From Caryophanales bacterium UBA5026 (lineage in GTDB: Bacteria; Bacillota_I; Bacilli_A; RF39; UBA660): a DNA stretch of 64,000 bases. Positions 50,684 through 58,884 of the stretch are shown piece by piece. The position numbers were made by a program, and so were the translations under genes. The notes beneath the pieces are model-generated. The model was given only the letters and a program-made list of their open reading frames with translations. It was not told the DNA's origin and did no database searches. The DNA lies in assembly GCA_002416285.1 (NCBI GenBank), contig DICM01000020.1, positions 29,058-93,057 on the forward strand, given 5' to 3'. The first letter of the stretch is position 1. Every line of letters starts with the position of its first letter.

Positions 50684-50724
50684 ATTATAACACAAACTTT
50701 CTTTAAAAGACTAGTTTAAAGAAA
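50684..50724 (-). promoter_or_regulatory. Repeated promoter/operator block, copy A
   Basis: On the minus strand a TATAAT box (50684-50689) has a 10-bp perfect inverted repeat (TTTCTTTAAA at 50698-50707, TTTAAAGAAA at 50715-50724, 7-nt spacer) over the place where a -35 box would lie. The same arrangement occurs at 57459-57498. It looks like a regulator site over a second, distal promoter reading towards HAD-PlsC 1. The DNA between this block and 50528 (about 150 bp) differs between the two copies. Confidence 0.6.
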
Positions 50725-50727
50725 AAA

Positions 50728-50928
50728 TTAAAGAAAAAAAGAGTTTTTATACTCTTTTGGTAAATATTGTGTAAAATAATTTAATGAATAAGTATTCTCT
50801 CTTATATTTAAAGCAAATGTCAATTCATGGTACTCATAAAGAATTTCTGTAACAACACTTTCTATATGATTAAAATGTATAATATTTACCAAAATTATAA
50901 ATAAAGTAATAAATAATATATCAACCAT
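50728..50928 (-). CDS. Possible small membrane protein
   Basis: A 66-residue frame starting MVDILFITLFIILVNIIHFN, with one membrane helix at residues 2-19 and a charged tail. AAGGGGAGAATT before the ATG at 50928 is an excellent ribosome binding site, which is the main reason to believe it; the open frame extends further up to 50967. Its last residues (EYKNSFFL) are read through the terminator hairpin at 50737, which is unusual. At the corresponding place of the other module copy lies a lipoprotein gene. It could be a real microprotein or the remains of a longer gene. Confidence 0.4.
   Translation of the reverse strand: MVDILFITLFIILVNIIHFNHIESVVTEILYEYHELTFALNIRENTYSLNYFTQYLPKEYKNSFFL
50737..50758 (-). 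terminator. Terminator within module block A
   Basis: Stem AAAAGAGT with ACTCTTTT, 6-nt loop and TTTTTTTC tail on the minus strand. A near-identical hairpin is at 57512 in module copy B. Confidence 0.75.
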
Positions 50929-51023
50929 AATTCTCCCCTTAGAAATTTGTTTCTGATAATATATCAAAATTCCTAGTTTGGCAAGAAAAGGTGATAAAAA
51001 TTGGTATTTATTTTAATAAAAAA

Positions 51024-51039
51024 AGGACATAAAAGTCCT
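51024..51039 (-). terminator. Terminator of hybrid kinase 2
   Basis: Stem AGGAC with GTCCT, 6-nt loop and a T7 tail on the minus strand, about 10 bp after the stop codon. Confidence 0.7.
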
Positions 51040-51049
51040 CTTTATACAA

Positions 51050-53749
51050 CTAAATATATCTTGTAACAATTTCTAATACGTTATTTACTTCTTGCATCAA
51101 TACATGATAATTTTGTTTGATATATTCAATGTCATTTTCTTTACTTGCAATTTCATGATTAAACGCTGTTTCTGCTAAAGTTTTAAAGCCTAAATATTTA
51201 GCATCACTCTTTAATGCATGTACCTCGATTGCATAGTTGGCCATATCACCAGTTTTTCTAAATGATGTTAACTTAGCAATTCTCATATCAATCGCTGCTA
51301 AAAATTCTTTTAAAGTATCATTGTACATATTAATATCACCCAGAATTTGTATACCTTGTCTGATATCAATTCCATTTTCTTTTAAATAATCTACATTCCC
51401 CTTCGTAACTACAGTAATTGGAGTTACAAATCCTGTTGTAGATTCTTTTACAGTTTTGCTTGGCTCTTCTTTTGTTACTGTTTGATTGGTATCTACATTT
51501 TTATCCAAGAATAAATGAATAATACGATCAAGTTCAAACTTGTCGATTGGTTTAGAAATGTATTCATCAAAACCTTCTCCTAAGTATTTTTCTCTTGATC
51601 CAGCAATGGCATTTGCTGTTAAAGCAATAATTGGTGTTTTTATTCCTATATCTTTTAACTTATGCATTGTTTCTGTACCAGTTGTTACAGGCATCATATC
51701 ATCCATGAATATTAGGTCATAATTAGATCCAGATTCTATTTTTTCAATACTCGCCTCCCCACTTAAAACTTCTTCGATGATAAAGTTATATGGTTGTAAA
51801 AAATTAGAAGCAATCTTGATATTAATTTTGTTATCATCTACCACTAAAACCTTATGACCAGAGTAATCGGAAAAATTAATCTCGACATTTTTTGCATCCT
51901 CTGCACTAGAAGTTGGTTTTAAATATTTCTTTAGCACTTTAATTAATTCTTCTTTTTCAATTGGTTTTGCTAAATAATCCTCAAAGCCTGCTTTCATATA
52001 ATGTTCTCTCATACCTGTAATAGCATTAGCCGTTAGTGCAATAACGGGAATATTAAAGCCATTAATTTCTTTTAACCGTTGTAATGCTTCAACACCTTTC
52101 ATGATAGGCATCATATCATCCATCAAAATCAAATCATAGCGTTCATTTCTTTTAATTCGCTCAATTGCTTCAATTCCACTGTCTACTAGAACAGTATTCA
52201 ATTCATAACGTTTTAAAATCTTATCAGCTACTTTTAAGTTAAGTTTATTATCATCTACTATTAAGACTCTTGAACTTGAAAATTTTAAATTTTCTTCCTC
52301 ATCAGTTATGGTTCTTAATTCTTCTCCACCATGTAATTGAAGAATCTTTTGTTTTAGATAAACGGTAAATTTAGAGCCTTGTCCATAGACACTTTGGACA
52401 ACAATCTTACCACCCATCATTTCTGCTAAAGATTTTGTAATAGCCAATCCTAATCCAGTACCCTCTAACGTTGTATTTCGATCCTCATCTAAACGATTAA
52501 ACTTTGTAAAAAGACTATCAATTTTTTCAGGTTTGATACCACGTCCTGTATCTTCAATCGAGATAACAAGAGAGCACTCATCATTTTCATTGATACAATT
52601 TACAGAAAAAATAATTTTTCCCTTTTCGGTATATTTTACTGCATTAGTTAATATATTGGTGATGATTTGTTTAATTTTACCCAAATCCCCATACATAACT
52701 GCCGGAATATCAGGAGCAAAAGACGTAATAAACTCAATTGGTTTCTCTGCAAGTCTAGGTCCAATTAATTTTGAAAGATTTTCTAAATTAGGAAGTAACT
52801 CATATTTCATGTTAACAATTTCCATTTTGTTTGCTTCAATCTTTGAAATATCTAGAATACCATTAACAATTTCCAGCAAATTTTGCGAAGCCATTATAAT
52901 ATCTTCCGCATCTTTGCGTACAGCCTGCATAGAGGCTTCCGTTTTAATACATTCTGAAAATCCTACAATAGCATTTAATGGGGTACGTATTTCATGAGAC
53001 ATACTAGATAGGAACTCTGATTTAGCACGATTGGCTTTTTCTGCATGTTCTTTTGCTAATTCTAATTCTGAAAGCATTTTCATATCTGGATTTTCAATTG
53101 TAAAATACATTAAAAAAGTGATAAAGGTTTCCATAGATGTCATTAATAAAATTCCGGGATTAATCTTTTGAATCGCAATAACTATTATTCCTATAATCAT
53201 GTAAGCAAAAATAGGAACACATTTTATTCTTTTAATATTTTGAAAATTTCTTACCATAACAATAATCCAAGAAAGAATACATAAACCACTAACCAAATAC
53301 AATACGTTCGAGCTAGGACCATAGGAATATACTATATTATTTTCATGAAAATAATATAGCGGAAGCACCATAATTAAAATCAAAACAATCAAATATAATA
53401 TCACAAAAATAATATGCTTAGATAAATATTTCAATACTGATTCATTCACATCATAATTTTCTTTTTTCTTTGATATTATAAAAATATAAATTGTAATAGT
53501 AAATATCCATGTCAATAAATATAACAAATATAATTTAGTAACAATAAAATTTAATATTGGATATTGTTCCATATGAATAATAGTAAAAATACTGGATATA
53601 TCTAAAATCAAGCCAAATGCATTTGTAATCATCAAAATTCTATAAATTTTATTTTCTAACAAATTTAATCTTTTTTTAAAGAAAAAAACACAGATAAGTA
53701 AAACAATATAAAACAAACTACAAATTTGAAAATATACACTACTAAACAT
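51050..53749 (-). CDS. Hybrid histidine kinase 2: membrane sensor, HisKA, HATPase, two REC, Hpt
   Basis: An 899-residue paralogue of kinase 1. The N-terminal ~215 residues (about seven membrane helices) share only weak similarity with kinase 1. From TIENPDMKMLSELELAKEH onward the two are nearly identical to the end. Phospho-sites are intact: His near 248 (MSHEIRTPLN), REC1 from 491 (DDNKLNLK), REC2 from 628 (VLVVDDNKINIK) and the Hpt His near 843 (EVHALKSDAKYLG). The REC1-REC2 linker is a few residues longer and differs in sequence. It follows the HAD-PlsC 2 gene. Separate sensors feeding one common relay output is the simplest reading. Confidence 0.95.
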   Translation of the reverse strand: MFSSVYFQICSLFYIVLLICVFFFKKRLNLLENKIYRILMITNAFGLILDISSIFTIIHMEQYPILNFIVTKLYLLYLLTWIFTITIYIFIISKKKENYDVNESVLKYLSKHIIFVILYLIVLILIMVLPLYYFHENNIVYSYGPSSNVLYLVSGLCILSWIIVMVRNFQNIKRIKCVPIFAYMIIGIIVIAIQKINPGILLMTSMETFITFLMYFTIENPDMKMLSELELAKEHAEKANRAKSEFLSSMSHEIRTPLNAIVGFSECIKTEASMQAVRKDAEDIIMASQNLLEIVNGILDISKIEANKMEIVNMKYELLPNLENLSKLIGPRLAEKPIEFITSFAPDIPAVMYGDLGKIKQIITNILTNAVKYTEKGKIIFSVNCINENDECSLVISIEDTGRGIKPEKIDSLFTKFNRLDEDRNTTLEGTGLGLAITKSLAEMMGGKIVVQSVYGQGSKFTVYLKQKILQLHGGEELRTITDEEENLKFSSSRVLIVDDNKLNLKVADKILKRYELNTVLVDSGIEAIERIKRNERYDLILMDDMMPIMKGVEALQRLKEINGFNIPVIALTANAITGMREHYMKAGFEDYLAKPIEKEELIKVLKKYLKPTSSAEDAKNVEINFSDYSGHKVLVVDDNKINIKIASNFLQPYNFIIEEVLSGEASIEKIESGSNYDLIFMDDMMPVTTGTETMHKLKDIGIKTPIIALTANAIAGSREKYLGEGFDEYISKPIDKFELDRIIHLFLDKNVDTNQTVTKEEPSKTVKESTTGFVTPITVVTKGNVDYLKENGIDIRQGIQILGDINMYNDTLKEFLAAIDMRIAKLTSFRKTGDMANYAIEVHALKSDAKYLGFKTLAETAFNHEIASKENDIEYIKQNYHVLMQEVNNVLEIVTRYI

Positions 53750-53793
53750 ACCAACATCTCCATTCTTTACTATTAATAGTATAACATAAAAAA

Positions 53794-53817
53794 AAGAACT
53801 ATCAAACGATAATTCTT
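53794..53817 (-). terminator. Terminator of the ligase/HAD-PlsC 2 operon
   Basis: A 10-bp stem (AAGAACTATC with GATAATTCTT, one G-T pair in RNA), GTTT loop on the minus strand and a T-run tail. Confidence 0.8.
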
Positions 53818-53863
53818 ATAATATTGATGATTTTATAAGTTAACGAGTATTGTGCACTATATA

Positions 53864-55402
53864 TTAATGCATATTTCTATTCTGTTTAACTAAACTTAAG
53901 ATTTTTGTTCTTAATTGTAATTCCGCTTCTTCAAAAGACAATTTACTAGTATCAATCGGTTCATCATATCTAACAGTTAAATCCTTACTATTTTTCTCAT
54001 AACTACCGGTTACTGCAAATGGAACAATTAAGGAATTCTTTTTTTTTGACATTGATACTGCTCCATGTTTAAATGGCAATAACAGTGAATCATAATATTC
54101 TTCTTCTGTAAGAGTACCATTAATTAATAATTTTATTAAACAATCTCCCTTAGAATTTAATAATAATTCAAGAAATGTATATTCATCTACTCTGTTGCTT
54201 TTTAATAATTGTTGTAAAACTTGAACTTGTGATAATAATAAAGATTGACTTGTAATGTTTTCAATAAACTGTTCTTTTAAAATATTAAAATGAAGTTCAC
54301 TTGTTATAAATTTGTGCAATTGTTCTATATACTCTCTCTTCAAATGATTTCTAGTTCCTTCTGCAAATAGCCCTACTGCACTCCCAACATCTAAATAATT
54401 TTCTGCTACTAATTTTGACTGACTTGGATCTCCAAATCTATCCACACTGATTGCTCCAGTATGTCTAAAAAAGGATCCAAGTTTACCATCAAAGTATTCT
54501 TTTTTAGCCATCCAATGCGTTGTTCTTTTTGTTGAACAAATAACAGGAAATTGATCTAATACGTGTAAATGATTTCCACATAAAATGACTGGTCCATCCT
54601 TCGGTATAAATTCTCTATCAATAATCGTTGGATTATAATAATTTTGAAAACATGGACTTCCAATTGCCCTTACAATACCATATTGAATTTTAAATTGATC
54701 TCTTTTGAACGGAATGTAATCCACATTCTTTACTTCTTTATTTAAATTGTCCTCATTAGAAGAATTATCTTGTGATAAAGATGTCTCCTGTCTTAATAGT
54801 TCAATTTTACTAGTAAAATCAGACATCTCTTGACCATTATTCGCCATATAAATATTGCTATTATATTTTACATCTTCATTTGTTGGATTCTTTTTACCAA
54901 TCACTGGGCAGAAACTACTAATTTCTTCAATATTTTCTTTTTTATCTTCTATCATTATATCAATGTTAAGACTTTTACAAACTTCTAATTTTTCAGATGC
55001 ATTATTAGACTCTGAAACATACTTAATCTCATGATATTTAACACCATATTCTTTCAGACTATTTTCTAATAGTTTTCTAAATATATATCCCAACAAACTT
55101 TTTTCAGTTGTATGTGCATGCCCTGTTATAATATATATTTTCTTGCCTTCATCATATTGTTGATTTATATATTCAATAACATCTTCGTCTAAAGGTAACT
55201 TCTCATATTTTAAAATATTTTTAAGCCAAAATTTGCCTTGTTGCTTCTTTGTACAAGCGAACATATCTTTTATTTCAAATCCCTTTTCGTTTACAACTGC
55301 ATCCTCTCCAAAATATTGTTTTCCCTGCTTTAATTGAAATCCATAGATATCTTTTAAAACACCATCAAAATCTACTCCAACATTCTTAATACTTTTATTC
55401 AT
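53864..55402 (-). CDS. HAD-phosphatase/PlsC-acyltransferase fusion, copy 2, with an insertion
   Basis: A 512-residue fusion with the same order as copy 1. HAD domain (1-190): motif I VDFDGVLKD, then IYIITGHAHTTEKS and IMIEDKKEN. Acyltransferase domain: block I CGNHLHVLDQF (H-x4-D), block II GAISVDRFGD and block III FAEGTRNH (about 345). Then about 85 extra helical residues (about 349-436) appear before LLPFKHGA, followed by block IV LIVPFAVTGSY. In ordinary PlsC proteins EGTR and FKxG are about ten residues apart. Catalytic residues are kept, so it is probably active with an added lid or partner surface. It is 28 bp after the acyl ligase gene, in one operon. Confidence 0.85.
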   Translation of the reverse strand: MNKSIKNVGVDFDGVLKDIYGFQLKQGKQYFGEDAVVNEKGFEIKDMFACTKKQQGKFWLKNILKYEKLPLDEDVIEYINQQYDEGKKIYIITGHAHTTEKSLLGYIFRKLLENSLKEYGVKYHEIKYVSESNNASEKLEVCKSLNIDIMIEDKKENIEEISSFCPVIGKKNPTNEDVKYNSNIYMANNGQEMSDFTSKIELLRQETSLSQDNSSNEDNLNKEVKNVDYIPFKRDQFKIQYGIVRAIGSPCFQNYYNPTIIDREFIPKDGPVILCGNHLHVLDQFPVICSTKRTTHWMAKKEYFDGKLGSFFRHTGAISVDRFGDPSQSKLVAENYLDVGSAVGLFAEGTRNHLKREYIEQLHKFITSELHFNILKEQFIENITSQSLLLSQVQVLQQLLKSNRVDEYTFLELLLNSKGDCLIKLLINGTLTEEEYYDSLLLPFKHGAVSMSKKKNSLIVPFAVTGSYEKNSKDLTVRYDEPIDTSKLSFEEAELQLRTKILSLVKQNRNMH

Positions 55403-55430
55403 AATATCATTTCCCCCTCTTTTATAGTAT

Positions 55431-57281
55431 TTATGCTAAAAATTTCATTTTAACTTTAGATTGCGATTTTTCATCGGTAACATCTTGTGAAAGTTTCTCT
55501 CTATTATTAATGCGGCCTAACTCTTCTTTAAGCCTATTATGGCTAACTTTACCTAGTAAAGATTGTGGTAACTCTTTTAAAATTTCAAAATCATAAGGAA
55601 TTGCATACTTATTTAATTTCTTTTCACATAAGCGTTTTAGTTCTTGTTTAATTTCATCGTTAGCAACAAATCCCTCTTTTAAAACTATATAGGCTTTAGG
55701 AATCTCCATTTTATATGGATGGGAAACTCCAATTACTGCACAAATAGAGACTGCAGGATGACTTTCAATAATTTTTTCAATTTCAATCGGATAAACATTT
55801 ATACCACTAACTACAATCATGTCCCCTTTTCTAGAAGAAAAGTAAAATTGACCATCTTTATAATATCCTAAATCACCTGTATGTAACCAATTTTCTCTAA
55901 TTGTGCGATCAGTCTCTTCTGGTTTGTTATAGTATCCTTTCATTACAGTCTCTCCAGAAACACAAATTTCCCCAACTTCGCCTTCTGTTAGTTCCTCTTT
56001 TGTATCAATTGAAACTATTTTAATGTTAGTATTCACCATTGGAATGCCAATAGAAGATTGTGCATTATAATCCTTTGAAGCAAACGTTACTCCAGCTACC
56101 GCTTCAGCAAGACCATACCCTTTACATAATTTAGCTTTAGAGTTATGCGTTGCAAAAAAAGAATTAACTTTCTCTTCAAACTGGTCTTTAAGCATATCTC
56201 CACCAGAAACAGCATATTTTAAACAAGACATATCGATATTTTTCATTTTCTTATTATTAATTATTCCTTGAAATAATGTAGGAACTCCTAACAAATGATT
56301 TGGTTTAACTTTTTTAAATAATTTATGAAAATTTTTTATATCAACCTTTGGAATTAAAACAGAGGTAACACCAAGTGACAAAGGTAAATGTATAGAACTA
56401 CACAATCCAAAACCATGAAATACTGGCATGATTGTAAGCATTTTATCTCCCACTGAAAAATTGTCTTCTGATTGTTTAAATTGATCTACCATACTATTAA
56501 AATTATGATTTGTTATCATAGCACCTTTGGGTGTTCCTGTCGTACCACCGGTTCTTAAAATAACTGCTACTTTATCTTTTTTATTTGTTCCTTTATCATC
56601 TTCAACAAATGAAACATCTTTTCCTTGTTGAACAAAGTTATTCCAAGTTTTTGATTTATCATTTAAAGAAACTTTACTCTTTTCTAAAAATAAGGTATAA
56701 GCCATTTTTTTAAGCAGTGGCATTGAATCTTTTGGAGAAATAACAACAATTTCTTTAATGTTAGCCTCATTTTGAATATTTTTAAATTTATTATATGATG
56801 AATCAATAGTAAAAATATATTGAGAATTAGTTTCAATAACAAATGATTTAATTTCATCTTCTGCAGAAAATGGATGAATCATATGTGCGACTGCACCAAT
56901 TTTATTTAAAGCATAAAAAGCAATAACAGCCTCTGGAGTGTTGCCCATACAAATAGTTACAATGCTTTCAGATTTAATACCATTCTTAATCATACTTTTA
57001 GCACAATCATCTATTTTTTCTATTAATTGTTGAAACGTGATTTTCTTACCGAAATATTCAAGAGCAGTAATATCAGGATAATTATCAACATCTTTTTTTA
57101 TATACTCATAAATGGTCATTTCAGGAGTCTCTGCCATAATCTGTTTTTCAGAATAGTATTTTAACCATGGCATATCAACACTCAATTTACCAACCATTGG
57201 TCCATATATTTCACCTTTGGCAATTTTTGATAAATAGACTTTTCTTAATTTCCATTCATTAATAGTAAGATTCCTAATCAT
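55431..57281 (-). CDS. Acyl-CoA/acyl-ACP synthetase (AMP-forming ligase)
   Basis: An ANL-superfamily adenylating enzyme. The P-loop is ILRTGGTTGTPKG (about 240-255), then YGLAEAVAG, the Asp motif WLHTGDLGYY, hinge RKGDMIVVSGINVYP and the catalytic Lys in SLLGKVSHNRLKEE. The likely substrate is a fatty or related carboxylic acid, given the acyltransferase gene directly downstream. The last ~25 residues are a charged tail. I place the start at the ATG at 57281 (616 residues) because at 57290 the ribosome binding site AAAGGGG would touch the start codon. It probably supplies activated acyl chains for HAD-PlsC 2. Confidence 0.88.
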   Translation of the reverse strand: MIRNLTINEWKLRKVYLSKIAKGEIYGPMVGKLSVDMPWLKYYSEKQIMAETPEMTIYEYIKKDVDNYPDITALEYFGKKITFQQLIEKIDDCAKSMIKNGIKSESIVTICMGNTPEAVIAFYALNKIGAVAHMIHPFSAEDEIKSFVIETNSQYIFTIDSSYNKFKNIQNEANIKEIVVISPKDSMPLLKKMAYTLFLEKSKVSLNDKSKTWNNFVQQGKDVSFVEDDKGTNKKDKVAVILRTGGTTGTPKGAMITNHNFNSMVDQFKQSEDNFSVGDKMLTIMPVFHGFGLCSSIHLPLSLGVTSVLIPKVDIKNFHKLFKKVKPNHLLGVPTLFQGIINNKKMKNIDMSCLKYAVSGGDMLKDQFEEKVNSFFATHNSKAKLCKGYGLAEAVAGVTFASKDYNAQSSIGIPMVNTNIKIVSIDTKEELTEGEVGEICVSGETVMKGYYNKPEETDRTIRENWLHTGDLGYYKDGQFYFSSRKGDMIVVSGINVYPIEIEKIIESHPAVSICAVIGVSHPYKMEIPKAYIVLKEGFVANDEIKQELKRLCEKKLNKYAIPYDFEILKELPQSLLGKVSHNRLKEELGRINNREKLSQDVTDEKSQSKVKMKFLA

Positions 57282-57307
57282 ATAGTTCATCCCCTTTTAT
57301 GGCCTGT

Positions 57308-57335
57308 ATTATACACATAATTTTTATTTTGTCAA
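57308..57335 (-). promoter_or_regulatory. Consensus promoter of the ligase/HAD-PlsC 2 operon
   Basis: Minus strand TTGACA (57330-57335), 16 bp, TATAAT (57308-57313). The spacer and flanks match the promoter at 50501 almost base for base. Confidence 0.88.
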
Positions 57336-57458
57336 ATTTTACCATTCCATATAAAATTCATATGGTAAATATAATTAATACATAAATTCATTTAATGGAT
57401 AATTTTAATAATTATTTATAAAAAGATGTCGGAATATACAATAGTCTTATCTATTGTA

Positions 57459-57498
57459 ATTATAACACAAACTTTCTTTAAAAGACCGATTTAAAGAA
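57459..57498 (-). promoter_or_regulatory. Repeated promoter/operator block, copy B
   Basis: TATAAT on the minus strand (57459-57464) next to a 9-bp inverted repeat (TTCTTTAAA at 57474-57482, TTTAAAGAA at 57490-57498) with a 7-nt spacer. It has the same geometry as copy A. The spacers differ (AGACTAG versus AGACCGA on the plus strand) while the arms are kept, as expected for a palindromic binding site or RNA stem. Confidence 0.6.
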
Positions 57499-57511
57499 GA
57501 AATTAAAGAAA

Positions 57512-57534
57512 AAAAGAGTTTTTTATACTCTTTT
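57512..57534 (-). terminator. Terminator of the lipoprotein gene
   Basis: Stem AAAAGAGT with ACTCTTTT and a T-run tail on the minus strand, 25 bp after the stop codon at 57559. Confidence 0.8.
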
Positions 57535-57558
57535 GGCAAACATTGTGTAAAATAACAA

Positions 57559-58122
57559 CTATTTTACTAATCTTTTTTGTCCTGAAAAATCTACTAATTT
57601 ATCTTCATTACCAACTAAAGTTTCCTTTTCATTTGATATATCCAAAGCATTTTTAGATACTAAATCAATTTTTTGAATCAATTGATAATTTTGATAGAAA
57701 CTTGCAACTCCATTAAAATCTATAAAAACTACCATTATCATATTTTCAGTTTGTTCTCGAAATAGCAAATCCTTTTTGCTTATCCGATCATCCCTATATA
57801 TATCATAGAGATTTTCAAAGCCCCTTGTAGCTTTTAAGGATTTACCATCATATCTCGTTACATACCAATCATTGTCGGTAACCGTTTCATATATTATTGT
57901 TTGAGTTTCTTTTCTATATACCGCATAATAATAATCGCTAAAAGTAGTATCCTTTTTTTTAATATCTTCTGTTTTTGTATCACTAGTAGATGAACTGCAT
58001 CCAGTAAGAACACTAGTAGTTAAAATTGGAGTTATCAATAAATAAGTTGCTAATTTCAATTGTTGTAAAAAAGTATATTTTTTTAATGTTTTATTTTGTT
58101 CAGAATTATCCATATTTTTCAT
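57559..58122 (-). CDS. Small lipoprotein, paralogue of the protein at 58299
   Basis: A 187-residue protein with an N-terminal hydrophobic stretch ending in the lipobox VLTGC (Cys near residue 42), so it should be a lipid-anchored surface protein, although the leader is longer than usual. The outside domain (about 65-187) contains TIIYETVTD, VVFIDFNGVASFYQNYQLIQKIDLVSK and a basic end. It shares this C-terminal half with the protein at 58299, while the anchors differ. No family recognised. It lies next to the acyl ligase operon and has a similar promoter type, which hints at a shared regulon. Confidence 0.7.
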   Translation of the reverse strand: MKNMDNSEQNKTLKKYTFLQQLKLATYLLITPILTTSVLTGCSSSTSDTKTEDIKKKDTTFSDYYYAVYRKETQTIIYETVTDNDWYVTRYDGKSLKATRGFENLYDIYRDDRISKKDLLFREQTENMIMVVFIDFNGVASFYQNYQLIQKIDLVSKNALDISNEKETLVGNEDKLVDFSGQKRLVK

Positions 58123-58154
58123 TAATATTTCCCCCTTTTCCTAAATTGATGCTT

Positions 58155-58183
58155 ATACTAACACTTCTTCATTTTATTGTCAA
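58155..58183 (-). promoter_or_regulatory. Promoter of the lipoprotein gene
   Basis: Minus strand TTGACA (58178-58183) within ATAATTTGACA, 17 bp, TAGTAT (58155-58160). Confidence 0.7.
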
Positions 58184-58227
58184 ATTATGAAACAATTCAA
58201 TTGTGTAAAATAATTTCGAGAAAATAA

Positions 58228-58262
58228 AAATAGTAAACTTTAATCATTAGTGTTTACTATTT
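58228..58262 (-). terminator. Terminator of the membrane-anchored paralogue gene
   Basis: An 11-bp stem (AAATAGTAAAC with GTTTACTATTT), 13-nt loop, T-rich tail on the minus strand. Confidence 0.75.
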
Positions 58263-58298
58263 ACAATACTTTTTTGGCAAACTATATTTAAGTAATAA

Positions 58299-58853
58299 TT
58301 ACTTAATTAGTTTTTTCTGTTTTGAATATTCATGTGCCTTTTCAGGATTTGCTACTAATGTTTCAGATTCTTCAGTAATATCAATCACTTTTTTTGATAC
58401 CAGATCTATTTTTTCTACTAACTGATAATTTTCATAAAAACTCGCAACACCATTATTATCAATGAAAACTATGATACCATCTCTATTAGCTGTTTGTTCT
58501 TGAATCAGCAAATCTACTTTACTAATATCAATAGCACTATATATTTCACTGACTTCTGTAATGCCATTACATAATCCTATATGTTTTAAATCTCTAGTAT
58601 AATCCACAGATTGACCTTTATATTCAAAAGTATCATATATTGTGGTCTTATCTTTTCCTCTAAACACATAATACTCTCTCGATTTATTGACAAAATTATT
58701 GTTTGCATTCAATTTAGCTTCATGATGCATTATAGCAATGAACAATGGCAAAGATACTATTACCATAGCAGGAACTCGAAAAATAGACTTTTGACCACTC
58801 TCTTTATTTGTTTTTATTGGAGCATTCTGATTATTCTGCTTATAATTTTTCAT
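58299..58853 (-). CDS. Small membrane-anchored protein, paralogue of the lipoprotein at 57559
   Basis: A 184-residue protein. A polar N terminus is followed by one membrane segment (about residues 25-42, VPAMVIVSLPLFIAIMHH) and an outside domain. That domain contains TTIYDTFEY, GIIVFIDNNGVASFYENYQLVEKIDLVSKKVIDI and a Lys-rich end. The second half matches the lipoprotein at 57559 closely; this copy has no lipobox. I chose the ATG at 58853 with GGTGG upstream rather than the in-frame ATG at 58874. Function unknown. The same fold with two kinds of anchor suggests a receptor or ligand pair. Confidence 0.68.
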   Translation of the reverse strand: MKNYKQNNQNAPIKTNKESGQKSIFRVPAMVIVSLPLFIAIMHHEAKLNANNNFVNKSREYYVFRGKDKTTIYDTFEYKGQSVDYTRDLKHIGLCNGITEVSEIYSAIDISKVDLLIQEQTANRDGIIVFIDNNGVASFYENYQLVEKIDLVSKKVIDITEESETLVANPEKAHEYSKQKKLIK

Positions 58854-58884
58854 ATATATTCCACCATTTTCCAACTTTGAATGT

